From positions 26,770,413-26,834,412 of the forward strand of contig NC_090261.1 of NCBI RefSeq assembly GCF_037325665.1: a stretch of DNA of 64,000 nt, written 5' to 3'. The position numbers and the translations under genes are program-made. The stretch is from Littorina saxatilis. Lineage: Eukaryota > Mollusca > Gastropoda > Littorinimorpha > Littorinidae. The number at the start of each line of letters is the position of its first letter. The first letter of the stretch is position 1. This document shows positions 45,636 through 57,200 of this stretch, in pieces. The notes below the pieces were generated by a model. That model saw only the letters and a program-made list of their open reading frames with translations, searched no databases and was not told the DNA's origin.

Positions 45636-46321
45636 CAGTAGTACCTGCCATATCCGGTCACCCATTAGTCATTGCAAAGGTGACCGCAAATATCAGGTGG
45701 CCGTTCATTACAGGCACCCTCCTCCTCCAAAAAACCCCCAAAAACACGATCAAGTTTTCATGAAGAAAAGAAAGCGATCATCCACGAGCCGCCGATTCAT
45801 TGTCTCTGTTAGTTTTGCTTTCGTTTATACATCTTAATTATTTGCGTGTTTAACTCGATCGTCCTGGCTAAGCTATTGTTTCGTATGTTTCTATGTGTGT
45901 TGTTTGGATTATTATATATGTATTTGAGTGTCAGATAAACAAGTGTTTCAAACTCACATCAGCTGTGATCGATCCGGAAGTGACTGCCGTTAATGTACAT
46001 GTATGCGCATGTCTGTATTTACAGTTTGCGCATGCGTAAGTATTCATGTCGTCTGCTCGTGCTGTGCCGTCTGTGCACACAACACACACACACACACACC
46101 ACAGGCGCTCGCCCGCGAAAGTGACAAGTGGCCGTTAAGTGGCCGCTCCTGTCGAGTAAGAGGGGCACCTTAGGGCAAAAATCAGTGACCGTTGACCGCG
46201 TCAGACAGGTTAACGGCCATTAAGAGTCAATTATAGAAGGAAAACTCATTAGTCATGGGAAAGCTGGCCGCTCCGGGTAGGTTCACGCCCACGAAAGGGC
46301 CGGAAATGGAAGGGACTACTG
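45636..46321. mobile_element. TA-flanked MITE, 686 bp
   Basis: TA on both sides; inverted ends CAGTAGTACCTGCCATATCC and CAGTAGTCCCTTCCATTTCC. Lies in the loop of the 43922-46715 element. A CA array is at 46081-46099. Confidence 0.7.
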
Positions 46322-46747
46322 TACCGAAAGTGAAAACTCCCGTGGGTAGCTTCCCTTTGCCGCACAATATTTACATATGTTTTAGACCAATGAGCGCTGG
46401 TATGCATATTCGGTGCGGATGCATAATTAGACGCCGTGTGGATATTAGCGGCTCGCAAACGAAGATTCGTCCAAATGATGGTTAAAAACAACCTGCAGCG
46501 AACGGAAGCTGAAAACTAAAGGTGCATATAGTTCAAACAATCATTCAACTGTATTTATTTGACCTTACACAGACTGTAGGAAGAGGCAAACCGTCTTGAA
46601 CAATATTTTTCCCCAGGAAGCGACTCCAAGAACACAGAAGACTCGAAGGTGAGTGACGTACCTTGTAGTCTTTCTGTGATAGTGGTCGTCCAGTGGACGA
46701 TACCTTCCGCCTGTGGTCAGATTAACTTGCAGTAAGCAATTTATAAC

Positions 46748-47271
46748 CAGGGGCGGATCACATCATTTTTAAGGGGCGGGGGGGTTCCACATTTCTTTTA
46801 GGGACAATTCGACGACGCTTTTAGTTGAGGGCGCGAAGCGTTCGAACCTCTTAGGGGCGCACGGTCAGGGGGCATGCCTCCCCGCCCCGGGAAATGTTGA
46901 TAAGAACAAGGAAAATGGAGCAATCTGCGCCATTAGAAACCTCCCCTAATACACCTTAAAAAAAAACATTTAAGAAGACAAATTTGGATCAAAACAAGGA
47001 CAATTGACCGATCTGGTGCAGCCTGAGCAAGCAAATTACCCAACTACTTCCCAAAACCGTCACTTAGAAGACAAGGCCAGCTCCTAGGGGGGTCCGGGGG
47101 CATACTCGTACCCCCCCCCCCCCGGAAATAATTGATAAAAATTAAGAAAAATGAAGCAATCTGAGCCATCGGTGTTTCTTTGTTTTCAGTTTTTTTTCTC
47201 TTTTTGTTTTTAAAGCTGGGGGGGGGGGGGGGGGGGGGGTGTTTCTGGAAACCCCTCTGGATCCTCCCTTG
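46748..47271. mobile_element. hAT-like MITE, 524 bp, with a poly-G tract
   Basis: Imperfect inverted ends CAGGGGCGGATC and CAAGGGAGGATC, with ATAAC (perhaps ATAACC) duplicated at the flanks. Long C and G runs at 47110-47122 and 47219-47239. Confidence 0.55.
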
Positions 47272-47279
47272 ATAACCCC

Positions 47280-48160
47280 TTAATAGGTAGTGAAACCTTT
47301 ATTCAGCAAGCATGGGTGTGTAAGTGTTTTAATCCCTTTCAGCTGTTTTCAACTTAGGTTTACACCTAGGTTGACAACTACGTCCAGATTTGAAACCCCC
47401 AAATTCAAGGGCTTAAAACTGGAATTCCCAAAACTTATCGAGTATAGGGAGACGCATTTACGCTGCTGGCTGCTGTGAGCTATCTCAGACTTCTTCGAGC
47501 AGATGCTTATGCAAATACCATGTTGTCGAAAAATATATTAAACAAATTACACAACGTTGTTTGTCAAATGGCTTTATCAACAAAGAAACCATTTTAATGC
47601 AAAAAATATCAAAACTTTCCGAATAAAACTTGTTATTTTTCTGATGTTAAACAGTAAACTGACACCCATAAATATAAACGCACAAAGTTGTTCATAACGC
47701 TAACAAAAATTGATTGGTAGGAAGAAGATGGCCTTAGCTATGGCTGTATAACCTTCACATTGACCCGACTCCTCTCTGCAAGCTGATAAACTCAGCACTA
47801 GCCATGGGGGATGAAGATTGGGTCCTGTTAAATTCTGCTTTTCCATTTTGGGGTTTTAATTTGCAATTGCTTGGACCTCTCTGTGTCTGCTTGTAAGTCC
47901 GCCTATTTGATTGAGCTGTTCACCTGTTTGTCTGTTATTTTACTTTAGGGATGGTGTCTGAGAAATATGGGTTCTGTCCCTTTTTTGCATTGATGCAGCT
48001 TACAATTACAGAGCAGAGATGGCCAAATGTCAAATATTTAACTTGCCAGCCGGGCGAGTGACTACATCTTCTGAAAAGTCACTAGCCCGTCAGAGATTTC
48101 ACAAGACTGGTTCATACATTAATATATTATACAACACACAAAAATTGTTAGTATGAATGA
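47280..48160. other. Non-coding stretch, no gene seen
   Basis: Mixed-composition sequence between two hAT-like elements; no supported frame or repeat. Confidence 0.5.
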
Positions 48161-48166
48161 CTGTAA

Positions 48167-48890
48167 CAGTGTTGTTGCCAGGCCTCGGTCTTCGGTCTCT
48201 GACGCATTCCTTTCCGATTTGACGCATTGGACCTAGCCTTGTCCGGTCGATGGACCGATAGTTTTTACGTTTTGGTGGTCAACTGACTGATACATATTCG
48301 TACAAGGCGGACAAGGTCTGCAATGAATGGAATGGGAATTGCAAAGTCGGAAAACAAACTCGGATCGAAATGCTCATGTTCGCTACGAGTGAAAATGCAC
48401 TCGGTGCCGAGTCCGTGTTTGTCGTCATTGACACTCGAAGCTGCGTTTACGGAAATACCTGATCCAGCCGATGTACCTATTTACCGAAAACGGCGCAAAC
48501 AGCGGAAAGTTCATTAATATAATACTACGGCATGGTAATGCGAAGATCAGGCAGGATCCCTACATTCGCACACTGTATTGGAAAGGGTAGGCCAGGAATG
48601 TCAGGCTCTTTCTCCTCGCAAAGTTTATGAACAATTAAAACTAGGAAGCGACATCAAAGCAATGCCAAAGGAATTGAAACAGGTTCAGAATTAGGATAGG
48701 GACAAACGCGAATAGCCTGAAAATGTTGCAAACAAAAGTTGCTAAAAGTAATTTTGCATTGCATGTATCAAAGGTATGGTGGTATAATTTGGACCTATTG
48801 TTTTTTTTAAAGCCAGGACATTTGGACCTATTGGTTTTTTTTAGGGAGGTCCAAATGACCTATTGTCTTCTTAGGCTGGCAACAACACTG
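48167..48890. mobile_element. hAT-like MITE, 724 bp, with 6-bp target duplication
   Basis: Perfect 15-bp inverted ends CAGTGTTGTTGCCAG flanked by CTGTAA (48161-48166, 48891-48896). A truncated relative is at 33380. Confidence 0.82.
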
Positions 48891-49106
48891 CTGTAAGAAT
48901 TGTATTTTGCACACAAAATAGCAGTGGTCTGTATGATCGACAACTGGACAGCTTGCGTCTTATCTGGCTTTTTTTGCTCCGTTTTTCACTGATGCAAGTT
49001 GCAAAGAAGTTTCTGAATGTGCAGCTTATTTTGCTTTGAAAAATGAAACTGGGTAGTGCAACCAAAATTTGTTTTGCATTTGACAAGAACCGGACAGTTT
49101 CTACTA

Positions 49107-49281
49107 CAGTGGAACCCCCCTTTTAAGACCTCCAAAAATCAGAGAAAATCGGGTCTTAAAAAGGAGGGAGTCTTAAAATGGGGGTAATTTTACAGAGGTT
49201 ATGAACAAAAAGTCTGAGAAAACAAGGTCTTAAAAAGGAGGGAGTCTTAAATTGGGGGCACTTAAAAGGGGGGTTCCACTG
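49107..49281. mobile_element. 175-bp CAGTGGAACCCC MITE (compact form)
   Basis: TA-flanked inverted ends CAGTGGAACCCC; contains one copy of the unit that is multiplied at 19373-20001. Confidence 0.85.
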
Positions 49282-49885
49282 TAAGAGATTTTTTATTCGT
49301 CCCTGGCGACAGGTGGTTGGTTTGGCCATCCTTGCAGAGAAAAATGCCTGGCTCATGTGTTCAGGAGTGATTCTTCTCCCTCACTCATTTTCTTGATGGC
49401 TTCCATCTCAACTACTTTGACAGAAATTTAAGACTGACTCTGAGATCAGACTGCAGACATGTCACGAACAACCACCAAAATCAATCTAAGGTTGCCTTGT
49501 GCCAAGTCACAGAGTGTAGGGCGATAACAGTGCATAATGCATTAGGCTCGCCCACTGGTGAGTGTACTGTTACTGATTAGGAAAAAGATAGTTACCACAG
49601 TAACTAGCTACATTCTTGTCATAGGGCACAGCTTACAGGTACATGCAAGATTTCATTGATATTTTATTGGGTAGGAGTTATTATACTTGCTAGATGATCA
49701 TGTCTTGCTGGAACTGGAAGAAAAATCCCTGGAGAAGTGAAGATCATTCTTAAGTTAAAACGTTGTGTATCTGTGAAAAGATGCATGAAGTAGTTGGAAA
49801 AGCAGTATGTATGAATTCTTTTAAAGAGAAATACCACATTATATTGTATATTATATATATTTTGTATTTATTCATAGTAAATGGG

Positions 49886-50224
49886 CGGGGATGTAGCTCA
49901 GTCGGTAGCGCGCTGGATTTGTATCCAGTTGGCCGCTGTCAGCGTGAGTTTGTCCCCACGTTCGGCGAGAGATTTATTTTTCAGAGTCAACTTTGTGTGC
50001 AGACTCTCCTCGGTGTCCGAACACCCCCGTGTGTACACGCAAGCACAAGACCAAGTGCGCACGAAAAAGATCCTGTAATCCATGTCAGAGTTCGGTGGGT
50101 TATAGAAACACGAAAATACCCAACATGCTTCCTCCGAAAGCGGCGTATGGCTGCCTAAATGGCGGGGTAAAAACGGTCATACACGTAAAAGCCGTGGGAG
50201 TTTCAGCCCATGAACGAACAAACA
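49886..50224 (+). mobile_element. tRNA-derived SINE, family 2, next to COX7A
   Basis: Head with a canonical A box (TAGCTCAGTCGGTAG) and an anticodon-stem-like CTGGA-TTTGTAT-TCCAG that would read UGU (threonine). The B box is decayed. The body matches the copies at 10700 and 16784. It ends about 34 bases before the COX7A exon. Confidence 0.78.
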
Positions 50225-50258
50225 ATTCATTGTAAATGCAGTGAACTGATTTTTTCAG

Positions 50259-50375
50259 ATGTTGAGTCGAATCTTTGTACGTCGCATGTCTGCTGTTACA
50301 AGTCAGCAGTCGATGGGTGTCTTTCCAGCCAACCCTCGCTACAAGAAGATCCAGGAAATACAGAACTTCTTCTGT
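50259..50375 (+). CDS. COX7A: COX7A coding exon 1 (residues 1-39)
   Basis: 117 nt, presequence plus the RYKKIQEIQNFFC motif; donor GTAAGT. Confidence 0.88.
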
Positions 50376-51121
50376 GTAAGTCTGCTACCTTTGCTGACAT
50401 AAGACTAGTCACTTGGCAATAATCATGGCCTTCAGGAATTTTTTAATTAAGAAAAGATTTCTTGATAGCCTTACTGATTTTCTCACCATCCAGAAGGTAA
50501 AAAAACCATCCTTCAGAAAAACTTTTAAGCACATATTTCTAATCCTAAACAGAGTGTATGTTATCCCTGTACCTTTGTCTGCCCGTCTGTGGTTCATAAG
50601 AATGCTATTAAGTGCCGATTAAACCAGTTGTGTAGCAGTGGAACATAACGCCGACTTTTAAAATCCTTATGTTTTCAATGTCAGTGAAGCATTGAAACTG
50701 CTGTAAAGGTTTTGACACGAGAGAGTGCATTTGTTGTTGTTTGGGGGAGGAGGGTAAAGTTTGATTTTGGGCACATCTTTTATGTTTGATATTTATGACA
50801 TGGACTTTGCTCTGTATGCACATTCCTATTCCTTATTAAGGCATAGATATTGATAGGGACAGAAAAGGTGCAAGTTAAAGGGAGAAAATAGAAGCGAGAA
50901 AGAAAATAGAGAGAAATCGCATACATTATCTTTGCTTTAGAATGTTGGAGCTGACAGTACCATGTGTGTGCTTACAGCGTGATGACGGACTGTTGGTGTG
51001 GCAGAAGTGCGGCGCAAGAGACAAGATGATGTATTACTTCACCATGGGTATCACTGTGTTCGGCTTCATCCCTTCACTCGGTACCATTCTGAAAATGTCC
51101 CTCCCAGCGAACCTCAAATAG
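50259..51121 (+). CDS. COX7A: Cytochrome c oxidase subunit 7A, 86 aa
   Basis: Two coding exons, 50259-50375 and 50978-51121, joined in phase 0. The ATG follows directly on an acceptor (TTTTTTCAG), so a non-coding first exon should lie upstream. The N-terminus (MLSRIFVRRMSAV) is basic with hydrophobic residues, like a mitochondrial presequence. It is followed by the family signature RYKKIQEIQNFFC and DDGLLVWQKCG, then one membrane helix (MMYYFTMGITVFGFIPSLGT). Length fits nuclear COX7A precursors. The product is a small single-helix subunit of complex IV in the inner mitochondrial membrane. The intron falls at the same codon as in the COX7A2L gene 16 kb upstream and both last exons are 144 nt. 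An AATAAA at 51547-51552 is a likely poly(A) signal. Confidence 0.88.
50978..51121 (+). CDS. COX7A: COX7A coding exon 2 (residues 40-86)
   Basis: 144 nt including the TAG stop at 51119-51121; carries the membrane helix. Acceptor TGCTTACAG. Confidence 0.88.
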   Translation, partial: RDDGLLVWQKCGARDKMMYYFTMGITVFGFIPSLGTILKMSLPANLK

Positions 51122-51574
51122 TCAAATGGAAGTCAAAGACACAATATGGTACTGGCTAGCTATTTTGTGTTTCTAGTTTCCACTGATTTTTTTGTGTGGA
51201 CTACATTCTTTTCAAAAGTTTGGAGAAAATATTATTTGATCTTCTTTGGTGCTTGAAGCTCTCTGAACTAAGGTTGTATCTGGAATTCAGATGACAAAAT
51301 AAGAGATGTGGTTGCTTTACAGCTTTGATTGGAATGGTTCTATCTGAATTCAGTTAACAAAGTGTTAATTCTCATGAAACATTTGGTCTACTGAAGAAAG
51401 TAAGAGAACAAATGATGACTGATGTAGTGACTAAAACAAGCTGAGCATTATGTACCGTACTTTCAGGAGTTATATTTGACTTTGATTTTTGCAGTTGAGT
51501 TGAGTTATAAATGAACATTTGTCGAGACAAATGAGTGTGTGATGGAATAAAATTATGAACATTGCTTATCTTTT

Positions 51575-51576
<2 letters not shown>

Positions 51577-51619
<43 letters not shown>

Positions 51620-51623
51620 TGTG

Positions 51624-51655
<32 letters not shown>
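51577..51655. repeat. TG microsatellite
   Basis: About 80 bases of TG with GTGAG interruptions. Confidence 0.9.
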
Positions 51656-52992
51656 CTCATAACCTCTGAAAAATACAACACAAATACATTTGATGTGCAG
51701 TGCACCTGATTGTATTAATGTTATACAGTCATGTAGTATTGTGGACACAGTAGGGGAAGGGCTGAATTAACAAACAAAAATATGAAAATCAGGATAAAGA
51801 AGGCATTTCACATGAGCAAATGTGTCGACTTGCAATGCTGATGAATGTTCACTCTTGGGGCTTATCTATACTGTTCATCCATGCATTTGCTCCACCATAT
51901 CTTCACACAAACTTGAAAATTATGGTGAAGGTAACATAACTCCGATGTGACTCTAAATAAATACTTCTTAGAATAACAAGCCAATATATTTTGTTGTTTC
52001 AATTCAGATGAGGTTTTGAGATGAATTTTTGTTTAAAGAAATTTGCAGAAAAGTAAAACTGCTGTACAAAACTTGTGTAAATCTGATTGAGGCAGCAGTT
52101 TCAGTTCTCACTGTCTGGTTTTGCACATGTGAATCTCTCTCACTGTCTGAAGAGATCATGCTGAAGTGTTTTCTTCAAGCCAGTGAAAGACTGCTGTGAT
52201 GTCAGCCATATTCCTTCCACAGCACATGCAAACTAGCACACTTCCTTCTCTACTGAGTACTCCTTTACCTCATGAAAAATAGAAGAACGATGCCAATCTG
52301 TGCATGACTGAAGCCCAGTCTCACTGGCAGGCAATCTTTTCACTGAACTAAACACTTTCCTCGTTTCGCCAAAATGAGCAGCCATCTCTTCTGTCTGTTC
52401 CTTCCATTCCTGTGGTCAACCAATCTGTACTTAGTCCAGTCAGAAGGTTAAATACTTAATGCGGCAAATTGGCTCATCATTACGCCCTCTGATGTTCCAT
52501 GAATAATTCACGCTACTTTCACACGTCGTCTGCTCCGTTTACGTACAAGTAGTCTCCCCTTGCCGGAAGTTTGCGCTGTTACGATGTGTCGCCTAGGTCA
52601 CCTGCTCGATTTACAAAATGGCGTAAAATATTAATCCCTTTTACAGAGAACCAGATTGGCACCGTAAAGAACACCCTGGCGGTGTTTGCCATGGATTAAA
52701 ACCATATTGAAAAGATCAGGTGGATTGTGAACCACTCTACTGCTGTAAAATCTAGTGCATGAATAGATTGACAGTGTTGTGGAGGTGAATACATGTAATT
52801 TCAATCGGCGCCACAAGTCGCGTCCAGTGTTTTGGTGAGGGCAGGTTGCGTGATGGGAATCAGGCTGCAATTGCACTACAGCTGAGTCAGGTTAGTTCAC
52901 ACACGCCCCTTTATAGAGCATAAAATGTCACCGGTGGACTTTGTATTTTAAAGATGTCACACATTTTCTTTTCTTTTTTTTAAAGTTTAAGG

Positions 52993-53078
52993 ATGACGAC
53001 TTTCTTTTCTTTCTTTATTTGGTGTTTAACGTCGTTTTCAACCACGAAGGGTTATATCGCGACGAAAGACGGGGAAGT
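52993..53078 (-). mobile_element. Element 'A', copy 4 (tail fragment)
   Basis: Reverse complement of the element A tail: TTTATTTGGTGTTTAACGTC, then CGTTTTCAACCACGAAGG and TATATCGCGACG. Confidence 0.65.
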
Positions 53079-53297
53079 TCAGGCAGCCTATCTCACTTTG
53101 CCACTCTCTCATATTGCACTAACAAACAACCTAAGTCATACCCTGACGGATGAAAGTACTTTTGGTAAGCGTTCCATTTATTACTCCAGTACTTTATGGT
53201 CACTGGTTGTTGGTGCACATTTTTAAAGTCATTTTTATATGTATTTGTTTCAAAACTTGCAGGTTTTAAGAAAGCAGACCACTGACACTGCCTCACC

Positions 53298-53439
53298 ATG
53301 CCGAAAGCAGTGTCTCGCCTGGAGATCCTGCAGGTGTGCAAACTGCTGCAATGTGTCAGGGAGAAGGACAAACACCAGGTGGAAAAGCTCACCATCAGCG
53401 GGGTTCCTCATCTCATCAACTATAATGATTATAATGATG
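53298..53439 (+). CDS. ANKEF1: ANKEF1-like exon 1 coding part (residues 1-47)
   Basis: Starts at ATG 53298 within an exon opening at 53263 after TTGCAG. Ends one base into codon 48; donor GTACAC. Confidence 0.82.
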
Positions 53440-54173
53440 GTACACTTGCAACTTCTCTGGCCATAGATGTATTTTTAAAAAGACAAATGCACTTGATGCT
53501 TTTTGTGTCTGGCAGTTTGACTATACTGTATGTATATCCCCCCCCCCCCCCCCCCCCCCCCCCCGCATATTGACATTGTCAGGTTGCTGTGTAAGAGAAG
53601 AATACGTTTTTCATTTTACATACATGTATGAAATGCAGTGGCAATATATGTTTATGCAAAGAGTTTACAGATCAGTATGAAACACTTATCAGATTAAGCT
53701 GATTCTTCAGGAGAGAGTAGGTCCAAATAATGTATGTGCAGATACAAATTGTACTAGCCTGTTTATCACAGATGTATATACAGCATAGTACTATACTGAT
53801 TAACAAATGATGCAATTTTTGCTACAGCAGTACTAGTGATGAAAGGTCCCTCTGATGACAAAAGCTCCCAGTAAAGGACACTTTCTGTTGTCCCCTTGTC
53901 TATATAAACTTGACTCAAATGTACCTGTCATGAAAGGACACCTGCAGTGTGGGGACACTCTTAGCTGGTACCAAAGATGACCTTTCATCACAGGTACCAC
54001 TGTATGCAACAAAATCTAATACAGTCCAACCTGCCCTGGTGATGACCTCATAACAATGACCACCTGCCAATAATAACACTAAATGTTCCTAGAAAGATTT
54101 TTTCTTAGAAAATTCACATTTCCGTAGCTTGGGTTGTCACTATAGACAGGTTCAACTGTACAATAAAACCACT

Positions 54174-54257
<84 letters not shown>

Positions 54258-57200
54258 GAAACACAGCCCTTAGTGTAGCAGCTATAGCTAACGATGATGA
54301 CATGATCGAGTTCCTCTTGGAGCTCGGGGCTCACCCAGATGTCATGGATCTAAAGGGACGTACAGCAGCTATGCGAGCAACAGAGTATGGCCACGTCAAC
54401 TGCCTGGAGAAATTACTGGCAGCAGGCGCCAACATGACCCTCAATGACCTGGAAGGAAAGGGTCAGTGTCTCCTCTTTTGCTAAGTGTGGAATGACAAAT
54501 GTAATCTGAGTGATGGTTTATTTCATACACATCTATGAAAGAGGCAGTTAGTTACGACAATCGTTATGAATTTTGTGTGTGTGTGTGTGTGTGTATGTGT
54601 GTTGATTCAAGTAGATTTAGGATCTAAGTGTACTCTTCAAATCAAAATACATAACAAACGACAGCATGTTGTAACAAATAACCAGAGTAACGTTCTAGGA
54701 GTTGTGATGAAGCAAAAGAAAGTTTTTCCTTCTTAGGCTGAACTGTTTACTGCATTTTTCATTTTTGTTTTTATTTCTATTGTAGGTGTCATCTTTTACT
54801 GCATAGCAAGCACTGAGCGTCATGCCAAATGTTTGGAGCTGGCCTTGACAAACGGTGCTAATGTGAACAACGTTGCTAAGGACGGCACACCTGTTTTCCT
54901 CCTTGCGTGCGAGACAGCAAATGAGAATGAGACCATGTGTATGACACTACTGGAGAAAGGCGCAGATCCCAGCAGCAGAGTGGAGGTAAAGTTATGTCAA
55001 TAGCGGAAAAAGAAGCGGAAGGATCAAAGAGGTTAAATGCTCAGTGTTGTGAGGGGGGAGATTTAGAAGAGGTGGATTGATTAAACACAGAACAGTGGTC
55101 ATAGAAACCCTGTTGTCAGACAAAATGTAAGTGATCAACAGTGTTGGGCTGGGCAGATTTGTTGTTGTTATATTTGCTGTTGTTTTGTGTGTGTGTTTTG
55201 TTGTTCTTTTTGTGTTTGTTTGTTTTTGAGGTGGGAGGGGGGTTGTATGCTGTTTGCTTTTGACTATTACTTTGTTGGAGGTAGAGATTTGATTATGCGC
55301 TCTCAGCATGACAACAGAGAGACACTGCTGCTGTCTCCTTGTATGCTCTTGGGAACCTGTGCGTACGTACCCATAGCAGGTTTTCTAGGGCTAAGAAATT
55401 AGCTCTAAAATCTCAATCCTGTTCGAATGGCTTTGCCTCCAAAGGTGATTGTTGTGCTTCGGGCACTCAGTTATTCACACGCACACACACACACACACAC
55501 ACGCACTCAAACACACTTTCTCTCTTTCTCTCTTTCTCACCCATTCACCCTGTCAAAAGCCACAACCTTTGTACAACCTCACTAGTATACTTACTCTTGT
55601 ATGGTACACAATGTTAAGGCTGCATCTGTAGCTATGTTGTTTTTCAGCCACCAGTACTTGCAGAAGATGGTATTAAAAGAGCGAGAAAGTCTGAGAAAGC
55701 GTCAGCATCGGTAAACATATGCAGTCTTGTTGGGACCTTACAGTTCCCACTTTGCTCTCCTCAGTCTTGCAGTTTTTATATTTGTCAACCAGTTTTCTTT
55801 TTGCTGTCTTTTCACTACATGTACGAGGTATGATCCAAACAAAATGATCAAATGTGATTTTCGCAGGGACTGTTTGGCGTATCTGGCCCAAAATACAGCA
55901 GTCATTAGAACTACTCTCCTCCTACATCGATCGATGCAAATTCGCAAGTGCCTGAGCCAATCAGAAGAGGCCTTAAGGGGCCTTATTTGGGGTTGCTTTT
56001 GAGCTCTGATTTGACGGCTTTTTTGAGGTCATGGGTGCAGTGAAACTTGTTGGCAAAAAGTCTGATTTTCAAAGAGGGTATAACCAGAAACCACAAGGGG
56101 TGTAATCAGGTCTGAAGAATGTGTGAGGCAAAAATGGGATCATTTGGTTTTTTAGAAATGGAGTTACAGGCCTTCTTTTGTGGAGACTGACATTTTCACG
56201 GAGGAGAAGGGAAGTCTGGGTTTCGCAGTTTGGTCGCTGACTGCTAAACTCGTAAGTAAGTTTGGGTAAAAAGGTTTCAGCATAGTACGTGACAATGACA
56301 GTGCTGTTAGTAGACAGAATGTCGATAGCAACGGGACCTTCGTGGTTGAAAAATACAGTGAATAGCCCTGTTTCTGCTTTGAAAACCTCGCTTACAAATG
56401 TGATACATCTCGTCATTTTGGTATAGACACGCTTTGTTTCTGTGTTCTCTGGCATTAAAGTAGAAGGAAACCAAAGTCTCATAATCAGTGACTACAGTAA
56501 CAACAAATTTGGGTCTACTGGGTTCACAACGGTTGAGCAGATTGCGTGCAAGAGGACCCTGATGCTTCTTCCCTTCCCCTGTCAGCTAATGAGGCACCCA
56601 TTTTGCGGCCAGCTTTTGAAGCGGAAGATCATTGAGTAGAATTTTCTGGACTGTTCCATATGAAAGTTTAAGTTTTGCACTTTATACTCGCATGTACACT
56701 TTCAAATCTTAGTTCTTGAATTTTGACAAAGCAGCTACATTAATCTCGTTTAAAACGCTCTTCGGAAGTTTTTTGGCCTGTCAGAGTTATTCCCCTTTTC
56801 CCCAGTTTCGATTTACCTTTTCTTGTGTCAGATTATAGAATATATGGAACAGCTTTGATTCATGTAACGTTCTTCAGGTTTGTAGACATTTTCTTTGTAC
56901 CATCATCCAGCTACACTCTTTCAAAGAAGTGAAGATTTTTATGGCGCTTGACAAAAGACCCCGTTTTGAAGCTCAACCCAAAAGTGACGTATTTTAAAAC
57001 ATCGTCATTTATGACGTAGTAACTTAATAACGTCATCTCTTAGAGGTATACCAGTTAAATGGTTGGCCTTTCAAATGATATATTACTTTTCATGATCAGT
57101 GGCCTGGGACTTATATAATCGCGGTTTGATCATTTTGTTTGGATCATACCTCATAGTTTTATTATAATTAGATATAATCTCTGCTAGAAGCTGTTCTATA

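Larger units (their letters stand above)
43922..46715. mobile_element. 2.8-kb long-TIR DNA transposon (Mutator-like?), host of nested insertions
   Basis: Inverted arms of about 330 bases. The left arm is 43922-44064 plus 45359-about 45550, and the right arm is about 46388-46715. Outer end CACAGGCGGAAGGTATCGTC, flanked by GTCAGAT on both sides (43915-43921, 46716-46722). The left arm is interrupted by the hAT-like element at 44065-45352, and the loop holds a MITE at 45636-46321. Long arms with a 7-bp or longer duplication suggest a Mutator-like element; no transposase remains. Confidence 0.75.
51122..53262. other. COX7A 3' UTR and intergenic region up to ANKEF1
   Basis: AATAAA at 51547-51552 and another near 51955. 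TG arrays at 51577-51655. From about 52500 to 52620 the sequence is GC-richer and may be the ANKEF1 promoter. A possible non-coding exon donor (CAG then GTTAGT) lies near 52890, and a fragment of element A at 52993-53078. No other gene seen. Confidence 0.45.

Noticed and set aside
49886-49965. tRNA-Thr gene with anticodon UGU
   Set aside because: A good A box and anticodon stem, but the B box is decayed and the sequence runs into the family 2 SINE body.
56069-56482. Host gene on the minus strand (137 residues)
   Set aside because: Mariner transposase motifs and flanking inverted ends show it is part of the transposon at 55824-57153.
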